From assembly GCA_015832175.1 (NCBI GenBank), contig WJXW01000011.1:1-64000 (forward strand): DNA of 64,000 nt, in the 5' to 3' direction. Position 1 is the first letter of the stretch, and each line of letters opens with the position of its first letter. Positions 45,456-57,229 of this stretch are shown here, piece after piece. Under the pieces are notes generated by a model. That model saw only the letters and a list, made by a program, of their open reading frames with translations. It did no database searches and had not been told where the DNA came from. Source of the DNA: Paraphaeosphaeria minitans. Lineage: Eukaryota > Ascomycota > Dothideomycetes > Pleosporales > Didymosphaeriaceae. The position numbers and the translations under genes were made by a program.

Positions 45456-46950
45456 ATGCGCCCCTATACTCTTATTAGGCTCTTAGCCCTCTTCTTTAGC
45501 GTTCTGTTTACGGCTATAGCTAATATTAATATTATTAACAATAGCCTCTAAAGTGGCGCCGCCTTAGTAGATATCTTTAGTCCTAGTAGTAGTAGTAGTA
45601 ATAACCCTCTAAACCTAAACTAGCGCCTTACTAAGCCTAGCTATACGTACACTAAGGAGGAGATTAATAATACTAAGGTAAAAATTTTTTTCTAAAGCCT
45701 TAACACGCTTACGTAGTAGCCTAATAGCAGTAATTACCCTTACCCCTTTACAACCTCTAAGAGGCGTATACTAGCTAATTACCCTAACTTTATTACCTCT
45801 ACCTATACTCTAAAGCAGCTCTACGTTACTAAGAGCGCAGTCCTTTAAAGAGATAGTTTAGATAAAGAGCTAGCTAACCCTAATATAGGCCTTATATATA
45901 TTAAATATATTAGGCGCCTAAAATAGCTTAGGCGCGTAGAGTAAGTCTACAGCCTTGTATTCTAGACTATTATTAATATTTATATAGCTATTAACTATTC
46001 TAGAGCCACTCCTATAGCGCCTACTATCGCACTAAGGCCACCTACTAGTATAATTCTGCCCCCTTTGCTAATAACCTAGGCCTAAGGTAGGCTCTACGCC
46101 TTTAGATTAAATACATAGAGCAAGGCTAGGTTAATAGCAATTTATATATTTATAATCCTAGAACGTATAGCACTAACCCCTAGAAGTCTATAACTAGAAC
46201 GCTGCCTACCTTTATAGTAGAGTTCTACTACTTAGCCTAGTAGTATAAGTGGTACCTAAACTTAGCGCTTAAGAACTCTAGCCTAATCTAAAAGCTAGGC
46301 TCCCCTACTATACCCCTACCTTAGCGTGGCAATAGAATAGTAGTCGCCCCCCCTAGTATAGACATAGCCCTAGTGGCACCTTCGCTCTAGATAACTCTAG
46401 TCTAGTATAGCAGTAACTATAATTAGAATCTAGTAGCGTTAGCTAACAATACAGTAGGATAAATAAATAATATAGAAAATTACATCTAGTAATCTAAGGA
46501 GAGTATAGGCCAGCGCCTAGATAAAATAATCTAGACCTAAGCGTAAACTACTAACCTACTTACTACTATTATAGAGTAACTTAGAATAGCTCCTAGCTAA
46601 CACTACTTTACCCTCTTAGTAGCCCTAGCCTAATAGCGTATACCCTTTAACCTATATTAAAAGTCTTATAGAGTAACTCTACCTAAGCCTTTATCTAGGG
46701 CTAGCTTAGTGCACCCTTTTAGGTGCCGCTACTACTAGTGCGAAGAGTAATATAGTTATTATAGCCTCCCTTTATTCCTACCTAGTGTTACTTTAGTGCC
46801 GCTTTAGTTATAGCGACCCTAGGGCTAATAGCCTTTAGTAGTTTTTAGATAGATAGCGCCTCTACTAGGTTAGTAGGGGAATAAATTCTTAAATACCTAT
46901 TATAGCTTCCTTTATAATATTTATATGTTCTTCCCTATAGGCTAGATAGG
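45456..46950 (+). pseudogene. Antisense frame in the 3' region of C2, unknown product
   Basis: Opposite to the element's gag-pol, a plus-strand frame opens with an ATG at 45456 and a hydrophobic stretch (LIRLLALFFSVLFTAIA) that looks like a signal or membrane segment, then a poly-Ser run (45587-45601) and hydrophilic sequence. Breaks are only TAA/TAG. No family recognised. It parallels the antisense ORFs of the A/B elements in position but not in sequence. Confidence 0.35.
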
Positions 46951-46999
46951 ACTATTATTATACCTATAGTCCCCCTAGGCAGCTTTAAAGCGGTCTAGA

Positions 47000-49900
47000 G
47001 CTATAGTATCTATAATATTTTTAACTAGCACTTAAGTTAGTAATACCTACCTAGTCCACTTTACTAGCGCCTATTGTTATTTTCCCTAGGTGTTCTTAAT
47101 ATATAGGACCTCTTCTACTTCCTATTTGCGTAGGTCTAGGTCCGCTTCTTCTAGCTCTAGGGCTAGGCCTAGCTAGGCGTTAGCCTAGGTCTAACTAGGC
47201 AGGGGATTATCTGCCACTTACTTAAGAAGGTTAATATAGACAGTCTTATAGAGATTACTAGATAGGTCTAGTGTTACTATAAGTAAAGAAAGTATAGCTA
47301 TTATAGTATACTTAATTTTAAGCTAGTTAAGTTTCTTCTTTAGCTAGTTAGTTTTTATATTATATAGCGAGAACTATATTTTATCTCTAACTTAGAATCG
47401 CTCTATAGGGCAGTAAGTATAGTTTATAGCCTTTATAGTGCGCTGCTATCTATAGGCAATAGTAGTCTAGACTAAAGCTATCCCTCTTTTAAGGTAGTCT
47501 AGGAAGTGCTTTACCCTCCTAGTAGGGGTGTAGGTAGACTCCACTAGTAAGGGGATTCTCTTAAGAAGATTAATGTAATATTTATTTAGTAAAAAGTTTA
47601 GGCTTAGGCCTATAGTAGTAGATACTCTATTATTTAATATAAGCTAGTAGGCTAGGAGGTAGTCTAGCTAGTTTATCTATTTAAAGTTAACTATAATACA
47701 AAGAACTAAGAGTACCTTCTAGTTTACCCTCTCTATGCTACTATTAGTCTAGGGGTAGTATACTATAAAGAGGAGTTATTTTATTCTAGTTAATTTACAC
47801 AGTATAGTCTAGAACTTCCCTAGCTAGTCTAAGCCTCTGTCTGTAATTAGTAAGGTAGGAAAGCTATAGAACTACTACTATATATTATAAAAGCGGGCTG
47901 CACAGTGCTTTACTATTATAGAAGTTATAGCTTCTAGTTATATATACTTTAACAGCCTATTAGTAATTATAAGCAGGTATCGCGGTGCTACTATAGAGGC
48001 CTAGGAGAGGTTTACTATAAAATCTATTAAGAGTTGTACCTAGTACTAGTCTATAATTAGAAGTGGCTATAGGAGACCTTACTACTTCTACTAGTCTATA
48101 TACGCTCCTACGTAGTAGTAATTACGTATAAATTAAATAACGTCTTTAAATATATTATCCTAGTGGTAGTCCTAGTAGATAATCTTAAATATAGAGTTTT
48201 TCCTAAAATAGCCTATAACTAGAGACTTATGTACGCGCTGTATAATAGTAGTAGTAAGAGGTTCCTAAGCTAGGACCTAAAGGACTCCTTACTATAGGAG
48301 GGACCTATACGCACTAATTATATAGTCTCTAATTTATTAGAAAGTAGTAGCTACTATAGGGAATATATAGTTACTATAGCGTACTACCTTAAGCCTAATA
48401 TAGTAAAGGGGAAACTCTACTATAGCTATGTCCTAGAGTGCCTATAAATATGTATTAGTAAAGATCTAAGCCTTTACTAGCGCTGTTAAAGATCACGTCT
48501 ACACTAGAGTAGCCTAGATAGTCCTAGGCACTATTAGTAAGGCGATTATTCTTATCTACTAGGCTATATCCTACTTACACTAGCTTAGTGCGTTTAGTCT
48601 AGTTATCTAGGATCTAGACTAGTAGTAGAGGTAGAAGTAAAAGGCAGAGAGTAACTCTAACCACTAGTGCTAGCGCTCGCTTAATTCTTAGATCTTTATA
48701 AAGTATTTAAGGTTCTTATAGTCTATTAGAATTTTAAAGGGGCGCGCTACTCCTATTAGCTCTAGTCTGTATGCCTATAGGGCCTACATAATCATAAGTA
48801 GCTCTTTATTATAAATAGTATAGTTCTACTAAGCTAGTGTTAGGGCTGTAAAGTAGTAGGCTATAAGGTGCTAGATCCCCTTAATACGTTAGGAGAGGTA
48901 GGCCTTAGTGGCACTACCTAAGTAGTTTACCTCTACTAGCGTGTCGCGCTCTAGGTCCTAGAGCGCCAGAATAGGGCCCTATATAAATATGTTCTTTAGG
49001 GCCTAAAAGGCCTCTTATTCCCTAGGGCCCTATTAAAATAGGACCCCTTTCTTAGTAAGGGCATGTAGGGGTGTAGCCTACTTAGAGAATTAGAGGAGAA
49101 AGTTGTAATAGAAGTTAGTAAAGCTAATAAAGTAGTAGATTACACATACTATAGAGAGGGCGTCCTATTAATTAATTACTTATATCTTTACTAGATTAGG
49201 GCGAATAGCCTTACCTACTATAATAAAATACCCTAGGTACCTAACCTTTATTATTATAAATTTACATTTCCCTAAGTCTATATATAGTCTAGCTTCCTAT
49301 AGAAGTCCCAGCACTTATTATATATAGTCCTAGTGTTAGCGTAGGGGCCCTATTATATAGATAAGGACATTATTTAGGTAAGCTATATATATATCGCCTA
49401 GGGTATCCTTTAGAGCGCTATTAATATAGCGCTAGAATATAGTAGGTGCCCTAGTTAGTCTAAATAGGACTACTAACTACTCAAAAAGGCTAAACTAAGT
49501 GTAAAATATAGTATAGTGTTCTTCCCCCTTTATAACTTATAGCTTATAGAAGGTAGCGCAGATATCTACCTTTATAAACTAAGTAGTCTAGGAGAGAGTG
49601 CGTAGTGTCTCTTTAATAAATAGAAGAGGGTACTAATCTAGCTTAGAGATCGCGTTAATCTCCTAATAGTTAATATATAAGCGCTATTTCTCCCTAGGCT
49701 TTAGGGCTAGAAGGACTAGAGCACCTACTAAAGAGGAGCTAGCTTATATTTAGCCTTTATCTATAAGTTTTATAAGTTGGCGCCAGAGTTCTGCTAGCTA
49801 ATCTCTAGATATACTGTATAGTAGGCCCTAAAGTAGTCTTAGAAAGGAGCCGCTTAGGGTCTACTTTAAGTAGATATAGTAGTCTAACGTGCCCTAGTGT

Positions 49901-51780
49901 AGTAGGAGGCTAAACGCCTTAGTTTTATTAAAGATAGCGGCGTACTGTACTAGTTCTAAAGGGAGAGTCCTACTATCTTTAGTAAGGCCTAGCCCTACTA
50001 TATTATAGGGGGGTAGAGGTTTTACTATATAAGAAAGCGTTATTATAAGTATCTAGGTAATATCCTAGAGTAAAGTTAAGAATACCCCTTTCTAGTTTTT
50101 ATCTAGAGTATTAAAGGGTGTCACGTTATCCTTTTTATCTACTAGTGTAGTAAGGAGGCCCTACCTCTCTATTACCTAGGTGTTAATAGCGACAAGACCC
50201 CTAGCTGCGCTAATTATAATTTTGCTACTATAGATATCTACTACTACCCTAGACTTAGCTAGCTAAAGGGCCCCTAGAATTATATTCTAGTAGAGGTTAG
50301 GGATTACATAAGCGTAAAGGGTCTATTACTACCTAGATATATTATAAGGCACTACTACTATCTTTATAATAAGAGTCTATAATAATAACCTAGCAGCCTA
50401 TTCTAGCTTCTAGACTAGAATTATAATGCGCTATAGCGAGAGTAAATCTACTAGCCTAGGGCTAATTACTATAAAGCATTTACACCCTATATTAATTAGG
50501 GCCTCTATATACTGTGTACTATTAAAGAAAACGTAGAGAGTAGGGGTAGGCCTATTTATACTTATCCTAGCTCTAGCCACTCTAACTATTGCAGCTCGCC
50601 CTAATTATACCTCTATTAATACTGTTGCGCTTAGCCCCTACGTTAGCGCTAGACTAGGGGCTATTCTTTTTTTAACTAGATACTTATCTTATTATACTAA
50701 GGTTAGGTTATAATTACTTAGAGTAAAACTATATTAGAGTAGACTTTAGCTATATAGTTAGGCTTACTACAGTAAGTGCACACACCTACGTTCTAGCGTT
50801 ACTAGAAAATATATTTAGGTATCTAGTTTAGGCGCTGCTTACTTGCCTCTTTACTAGCTTAGGGCTAGGTTAAAGTTAAAGCCGCTATAGGAGTTATATA
50901 GATATTGCTATCGCTATCCTTAAAAGGGGGCTAGCTACCCTTATAAGAGGTAGCTTAAGTAGTGAGCTTATCTTCTAGGGCCTCTATTTTAAGGTCCACT
51001 ATAATCTATAAAAACCTAGTAATAGCTGTGTTATAGTCCCCTTTAGGAATATTGTAGTTAAGGGTAACTATATAGATATTACGCTAAATTACGCAGCGCA
51101 ACTTACACAGTTTCTAAGCGTTACCCTACTAGCTACTACCTACTTCTACTAAGGTCTGTTTAAAGCGGACGTAAAAGTTAGAGAAACTCTTCCTAGGGCT
51201 CTACCTAATTATATTAAAGCGTGCTTTAGCCTTTTACTAGGCGTGTTTATTAGTGTACACAAAGGTAAGATACTACATAAACGTCTATAGGTTAAACTAG
51301 CTATTCGCCCCCCTAGTTTAGTAGAAGGCCGCTACTATGTCCTAAGGACCATTATCTAGATAGTCCTATATTAGCGCCTATTCCTCTTAGGGGGAGCTAA
51401 TAAACTACTTATTAGCCTAGAGCTTATAATTTATTATAACCTTCTAGGCCCTAAAATATATCTTTAAGCCCCTAAACTTAGTTAGGCTTAAGAGTAGTTT
51501 ACGCTATAGGATTAACTAGTCTATACTAGTAAATAGGGATCTGCCCCCTATAGTAAAGGTAGACAGGCCTAGGGTAGTACTAGCGTAGGCCTATTAGCGT
51601 ATAAAGAGCTTACGTAGCTCTTTATTCTAGAGTTATAGTGTTTATATAGTAGAGCGGTCTTTATCTCTAGTAGTAATTAAGTTCTGTAGTTGTTCCACTA
51701 ACTTAGCGATATTAGAGGTATCTATTAGTAAGTTATTCTAGACTCTATTACGTTTCTCTGTTCCTTTAAACGACTCTTTT
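47000..51780 (-). pseudogene. C2 gag-pol remnant
   Basis: Gag occupies about 50740-51780, with the zinc knuckle at 50739-50780 (CTYCSKPNYIAKVY, C/H partly mutated to Tyr). RT has YLNN (YLDD ancestor) at 49369-49380 inside AYLNNVLIY. RNase H near 48640-48860 includes YNKELL and IDYKNLKYF. Integrase about 48130-47600 includes a zinc-finger region, ITDRG and YYPQTN...ERVN. Gypsy order PR-RT-RH-IN; no chromodomain seen. Inactivated by RIP. Confidence 0.83.
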
Positions 51781-51787
51781 CTAGAAG

Positions 51788-51799
51788 ACCTAGAATTTA
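51788..51799 (-). promoter_or_regulatory. Probable self-priming site of C2
   Basis: The plus strand ACCTAGAATTTA here is the exact 12-nt complement of TAAATTCTAGGT at 51856-51867 inside the adjacent 5' LTR. On the element strand that LTR segment starts 34 nt after a TATAAG box (51901), where transcription would begin. C1 has the same arrangement. Confidence 0.6.
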
Positions 51800-51800
51800 A

Positions 51801-51993
51801 TATTATAGGCTAGCTTTAGAGAATAAATAGAACTATAAGTGCCAAATATAAAGGATAAATTCTAGGTATTAAGTCTCTATAGGGGGGGTGTGCCGCTTAT
51901 AAGAAGAGTTTTCCTTAGTAGGTCTACTTCTTTAGGACGGTTCCTTTCCTTAAGATCCTTGTAAAGGCTAGGGCTATGCCCCAGCCCGTCACA
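51801..51993 (-). repeat. 5' LTR of C2
   Basis: 193 bp, TATTATAGG...CCCGTCACA on the plus strand. Contains the TATA box and predicted start of the element RNA on the minus strand. Confidence 0.92.
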
Positions 51994-52130
51994 TTCTAGT
52001 AGACTATATTATTAACTTATTACACTTTATAAAATACTATTATATTAATAAGACCTTCCACCTTTGTAAGTACTTCTACCTGAGAACTAACCTTAACCCT
52101 CTAGAACTAGCTACCCTCTTAGATTTAATA
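51994..52130 (+). repeat. 3' LTR of B2, right piece
   Basis: Resumes TTCTAGTAGACTA and ends GATTTAATA, completing the LTR broken at 44854. It directly abuts internal sequence of B4 with no target duplication. Confidence 0.88.
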
Positions 52131-55100
52131 GGTTCTATAATACATACTATCTTAAGGAGTTAGAATAACATTCTATACTTATTTATCTATTTAAAAGGTA
52201 CGTCCTTCTATATAAAATTTGGTAAAGGTATTATAACCTTTATATAATCTTAGATAAATTGTTAGTTAAATCTCTAGAATCCTAAGAATTCTTAGATATT
52301 CTTGGCTATCTTTAGTATTAGCTAGTTTTTAATATATTTAATTTTACTTAGTGCTATCTTAATTTCTTTTATAGTAATAATGTGTCCTTGGAATTTAAGT
52401 TATTTAACGTTAAACTTAAATTTCTTAAGTTTAATATAAAGTTATACTTTGTCTAGTGCTTCTAATACTGTCTATATATGCTTAGTGTAGTTAGATTTAT
52501 TTTTAGAAAAAACAAGAATATCGTCTATGTATACAATAATAAATATGCCTAAATATTTACAGAGTATATTATTAATAAGTAGTATTAAAGCTACTATTAC
52601 GTTAGTAAGTCTAAAAGGCATAATTTTATATTTAAATAGTCTATAGCATAATTAAAACGCTGTTTCCTATTCTTTACTTTCTTAATTTATATAAGGTGGT
52701 AACTATTCCTTAGATCTATTATTATAAATATCTTAGCTTAAGATAGTTAATCTCGTAACTCTATAATATTTAGTAGTAGATATTAGTTCCTTATTATTAT
52801 TTTATTAGGTTATTAGTAGTTAACGTATAGTTTATCTAATCTATCCTTTTTCTTAATAAATATAAAAGGACTTACTACTAGTAACTTTAATAGTTATATA
52901 TATCCTTTCTTAAGGTTTATCTTTATAAAATCACGTTCTTTAAGGAGTTCTTCTCCTGTCTTACTATATAGTAGTCTAAAGGATAGCGTCTTTCCTTCTT
53001 CTAGGTCTATTATAAGATCCTAAGGTTAATGTTTAAGTAGGTTTGCTTTTCCTTCCTTTTCTATAAATATATATGTCTATTTCCTATACTCTCTTAGTAA
53101 GGTAAGAGGTGTACTATTATCCTCCTTCTTATACTTCTTAACCTAGTAGTTTCTACTAGCGTCTACTAAGGTGTACTTCTGTTTTTTAACTATCTATTAT
53201 AGTATTATGTTATTAATAACTCCCTTATCTACTATTATTTTTAGTTAATGCGTAGGCTTTACTTATAATATATAATTATAGCGTTTAAATAATATTTTCT
53301 TTATACCCTAGTTAATCTATAGATTATGTATTATTAACTAAAGTAATTCTAAGACTAACTCGTGCTTAGATCCTAGTAAGATATCTAAGGTAAGCTCCTC
53401 TCTATGTCCTTAGACTGTTATTATAGTAGTAACCTCTTAGTATATCTAAGGTGTCTTAGGTATTAGGGATCTATTTACAATATAGATAATATAGGGTACT
53501 TTTTTCTCTAATATTATAAGTCTTACTTGTTTTACTATCTAATAATATATAAAGTTTTTTTCTACTCCTAAATCTATAAGAGCTTAAGCCTATATTCCTT
53601 TAAGCTGTACTAGTAGCTTAACTAATACTATACTTACTATAGTATTTAATTTAATAAAGGCGTTTTCTTATCTAAGTTTAGGCCTAAAAAAGATATCTAT
53701 TTATATAGACTATAATTAAGTTTAGGTACCTAGTATATGTTTCTAAGTATCTACTTCTATTGTTATTCTAAAGTACGTGGCTTATATAGATTGTCTTCTT
53801 TTTCTTTCTATAAGGATGTTCTATTACTCTTCCTTCTACAGTCTTTACTATTCTTGTGTACTAGTTAAATTAGTAGTTCTGTTATTACTTCTTACGTAGG
53901 GCAGTTTACAAAGCTATCTAAATATTTAGCTATATAGTAGTATTTACAGTCTTAGTTTAGATACGTATACTAGTATAGTTATATATAATCTCTATTAATA
54001 AGTATATTATAGTATTTATTGCCCTTTAGCGTAAAGTAAGGGAAGTATTTTACTTATTATTTATTCTAGAGGTGTTTGTTATAAGCTATGATAAGGTAGT
54101 CTGTCTATATCTATCTACAGCGCAGTTTCTTTCTAGGTTATTTCTTATTCTTCTCTTTCTCTGCTTTATATTATATGTATATTAGTTCTTCGCAATATAT
54201 CCACATACAGAATTAGTGTATAGGATTTTAGTAGTCTAGGTAGTACTTTAGTGTATAGTCTAATTCCTTATTTTTATAGGGTTGCATTCCTTTTAGTGCC
54301 TAGTAGGGTTCTATATAGTCCTAAACATTTAGTTTATACTTAGGTAACATAGGATTGTCTTTTCCTACCTACTTTATAGGTAAAAAGTAGGAGATTTTAG
54401 TATCTCTTCTACATTTTTAGCGTTATAGTATACATTAGAGTTGTCTTCTAGATCTTTATATAATTATAAGTTAGGTAAATCTAATTACTTACTTTATTCT
54501 AGTGTAACGCGTTAGTAACTAAATAGTGTTATAATAACTTCCTATTTCTTATTAAGTTCTTAGTCCTTAATAGTGAGTATATTTAACTTAGTTTAATAGA
54601 CTTTATTCTTTAATCTATAGTTCTTGGCTATGTGGCCTAGTTTGCCACATATAAAGCATTTATAGGTCTTAGTTATTAGTTGTTAACTTCTATTAGAAAC
54701 GCATTTATTAGGCTACTTAAGGCCTATCCTTCCTCCTTTTCCTTTACCTATATAGTTAAACTACATATTTTCTATTAGTTTATATCTCTAGTAGTTCCTT
54801 AGCTATTACTTTTAGATAATTCTAACAGGGTTCTTATAAACCACTTTTGCTAGTTATCTAAAGCTTATTACCCTAGGGTTTTAGTAGAGCTCTTATTATA
54901 GGAAAAACTTTTCTTTATTAATTCTAATAGTTTCTTTATATAGTTCTTTAAGGTTAGTAATTTATATACTACTACGTAAGAGTTCCTTACGTAGTTTCTA
55001 TTTAAGTCCTTGTTTATACATGTTCTAAAGAGATTTATTATCCTAATTAAGTTATATAGCGTACCTATAAACCTTAGCTATATATTTAGCTACTAATTAT

Positions 55101-55859
55101 TTCTAAGTTATAGTCTAAATCTTTGCTTTTATAATAAAGTCCTTATTAGTGATCCTAAAGAGTTATTTAAGGTATTTCTTAAAGTTGTTATAATTCTTAA
55201 TTGTAGGTTTGGCTCAATCTGCAATTAAGCATTTAAGGGTTAATAGTATACTATCGTGCAAAGGGTAAGAAGTAGGTTTAATTAATTACGTCTTGTCTAT
55301 CGTATAAAGGGGCACTGAGGACCTTATGAAGTCTCTACCTCTTGGCGCTAACCTAAGCAGGAGGTCCTTGTGCGGGTCCTTATAGGTAGGCAGGGCCTTA
55401 TGAAGTCTCTGCCTCTTAGCGCTAACGTAAGTAGTGGGTCCTTGTGCGGGTTCCTATAGGTAGGCAGGCCCCTTTTTCACTTAGTGCTATTTGTACGATA
55501 AACTATACAGATATTAATAATATTAACTATATTAGCGTGCTTGTTTACGTAATTATTGTTGTTATTATTATAGTCTATTCCTAGGTTCGTTTTAAGGTAG
55601 AGATAAATCTATAATCCTATATCTCCTTATATGTATATTACTACAAAAATAACCTTTTTCTTATCTTTAAGGAATTTATCTAAGTTAAAGAAGTAGAGGT
55701 CTAACTATAGAATCTAGACATTAGTTTAAGATTATTCACTAAAATAGAAATTAGGTTTATACGCCTTACTACTATCCTTTATAGAAGTAATCTTAGTAGC
55801 ACCTAAAGCTATAAAAAAGGTAGAAGTTTATAAAGTACTTATATTAAGGGTGTTTAAGA
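52131..55859 (-). pseudogene. B4 gag-pol remnant (through RT)
   Basis: Gag near 54500-55840 (zinc-knuckle region about 54620-54665), protease near 53570, RT with YIDD still intact at 52520-52531. RNase H, integrase and chromodomain are absent. Heavily RIP-mutated, more than B1. Gag is split by the D2 LTR. Confidence 0.8.
55202..55513 (-). repeat. Solo LTR of family D (D2)
   Basis: 312 bp matching the D1 LTRs in reverse orientation, flanked by TTAAT on both sides (55197-55201 and 55514-55518). A solo LTR with a target duplication is what LTR-LTR recombination leaves behind. It is less RIP-mutated than the surrounding gag. Confidence 0.92.
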
Positions 55860-56271
55860 TGTTAAATCTAAGAGGGTAGCTAGTCCTAAAGGGTTAAGGT
55901 TAATTCTTAGGTAGGAGTACTTATAGAAAGTAGAAGGTCTTATTAACATATTAGTATCTTAACAAAGTGTAATAAGTTAACAATTTAGTCTACTAGAATT
56001 TAAACAATAAATTAATAAACAGATTAAATATAAGTATAGAGAGCCTATCCTCGCGTTCCTATATACTTTAAGTAATTAGTGGACTAATCGCTCTAATTAA
56101 ACTAATTAAGCACTAATTAGTTACTTAGTATATTAAGTGCTTAGTCTAATTAGTTATCTTAGCGCTTTAATTATACTAATTAGGTTATGTGACCTCTTAT
56201 ACTGTGCCACTTAAATAACAAATATAGATATATATAAAAATCCTAGGAGGCCTAGCCTTTAGATTTTAACA
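55860..56271 (-). repeat. 5' LTR of B4 (U3 type gamma)
   Basis: 412 bp, TGTTAAATC...GATTTTAACA, the same U3 class as the B1 LTRs but more RIP-mutated. Confidence 0.9.
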
Positions 56272-56781
56272 GTAGACGCTAGGTATACAAATAGTAATAT
56301 AATACTTATACTATATTATAGCGTACGCTATTACCTTTAAGGGATAGTATAGCTGCTAAATAGTAGGCATTAAATAGTAGAAGAGCTATTTAATTACTAG
56401 TATAGTAGTTTTTTAAATATTATTAAGCGTACACTTAGCGTCTTTAAGCGTTATTAGAGGATTTTTAATAGGTCTTATAAGTTTAATATTATAACTTAAA
56501 TTAAGTTTATTTACGCTTTTATAGCTGTATATAATCTTATTAATTAAATAGGTAGCGTAGGTAAGGACTTTGAGCAGCTACCTACGTACGCTAGTAAGTA
56601 GTATAAGAACTTTTTCTAAGAGGTTGCTGTTGCAAACAATTAACGCCTAATAAATTAGCCTTTAATAAGGGAGGAGTAGGAGTCTTAGCGCAAAGAGATA
56701 GTAGAGGAGATATAGGCGTTATATAAATAAGTAATTTAGGAAAGTAAGGTGTAGGATAGAAGGTGTAGGTTACTAGAGTAG
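56272..56781 (+). pseudogene. PIF/Harbinger (DDE_Tnp_4-like) transposase C-terminal remnant
   Basis: The plus-strand frame from 56272 reads VDARYTN ... VRYYL ... EELFNY-stop-YSSFLNIIKRT, then VFKRY-stop-RI, and ends YAFIAVYNLIN. This follows the conserved C-terminal path of fungal PIF/Harbinger transposases (DAGY, YHL, ELFN-RH, NVIER-FG-LK-R, ALHNFI) with RIP-type replacements. Only the end of the protein remains, between the B4 LTR on the left and the B3 LTR on the right. Not functional. Confidence 0.72.
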
Positions 56782-57212
56782 TGTTAGGATCTAAAATCCA
56801 TATAATAGCAGAAAGCCAGTTTTATACCTAGTGGGCGCGTAGTAAGGATTAAGTAGGAATTTAATGCTGGCTACGCCTTAAATAAAGGAGTTATGTAACT
56901 ACTCTCTATAGAGCGCTTAATTACTCTGTACTAGAGTATAACACACGTGACCGGTCTCTATAGAGCGCTCTCTATAGAGCGCTCCTTAAAGAGTGGACTT
57001 TGCTTAGTATATAGGAACGTAAGAATGGACTCTGTATACTTATATTTAATCTGTTTATTAATCTATTATTTAGATTCTAGCAGACTAAATTATTAACTTG
57101 TTACACTTTGTAAGATACTATTATATTAATAAGACCTTTTATCTTCTATAAGTACTCCTACCTAAGAACTAACCTTAACCCTTTAGGATTAGCTACCCTC
57201 TTAGATTTAACA
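56782..57212 (+). repeat. 5' LTR of B3 (U3 type beta)
   Basis: 431 bp, TGTTAGGATC...GATTTAACA. It is 14 bp longer than the B2 LTR because the CTCTATAGAGCGCT unit is present one extra time. Confidence 0.9.
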
Positions 57213-57229
57213 TCTTAAACACCCTTAAT

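Larger units (their letters stand above)
44855..51993 (-). mobile_element. Gypsy family C copy C2, complete, inserted in the B2 LTR
   Basis: 7,139 bp with 193-bp LTRs at both ends and a 5-bp target duplication TTCTA (44850-44854 and 51994-51998). Joining the flanks restores a 455-bp A/B LTR. The minus strand encodes gag, RT, RNase H and integrase. A long 3' region carries an antisense frame. Confidence 0.95.
35123..52130 (+). mobile_element. Composite gypsy A/B copy B2, with D1 and C2 nested in it
   Basis: 5' LTR, gag and protease (35123-38306), RT through chromodomain (41461-43900), antisense ORF, then a 3' LTR split by C2 (44532-44854 and 51994-52130). Removing D1 and C2 restores a collinear gypsy element like B1 and B3. 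The two LTRs have different U3 types (beta left, alpha right), and the outer flanks (TACCC left, GGTTC right) do not match, so this is probably a recombinant of two insertions. Confidence 0.87.
52131..56271 (-). mobile_element. Gypsy A/B copy B4, 3'-truncated
   Basis: Minus-strand element starting with a 412-bp gamma-type 5' LTR (55860-56271). Gag and pol run leftward to the start of RNase H and stop at 52131, where B2's LTR ends. It is collinear with B1 positions 31078-34901. Carries a solo D LTR in gag. Confidence 0.88.

Noticed and set aside
55202..55513. First considered a separate tandem-repeat locus
   Set aside because: Full-length match to the D LTR with a TTAAT duplication shows it is a solo LTR.
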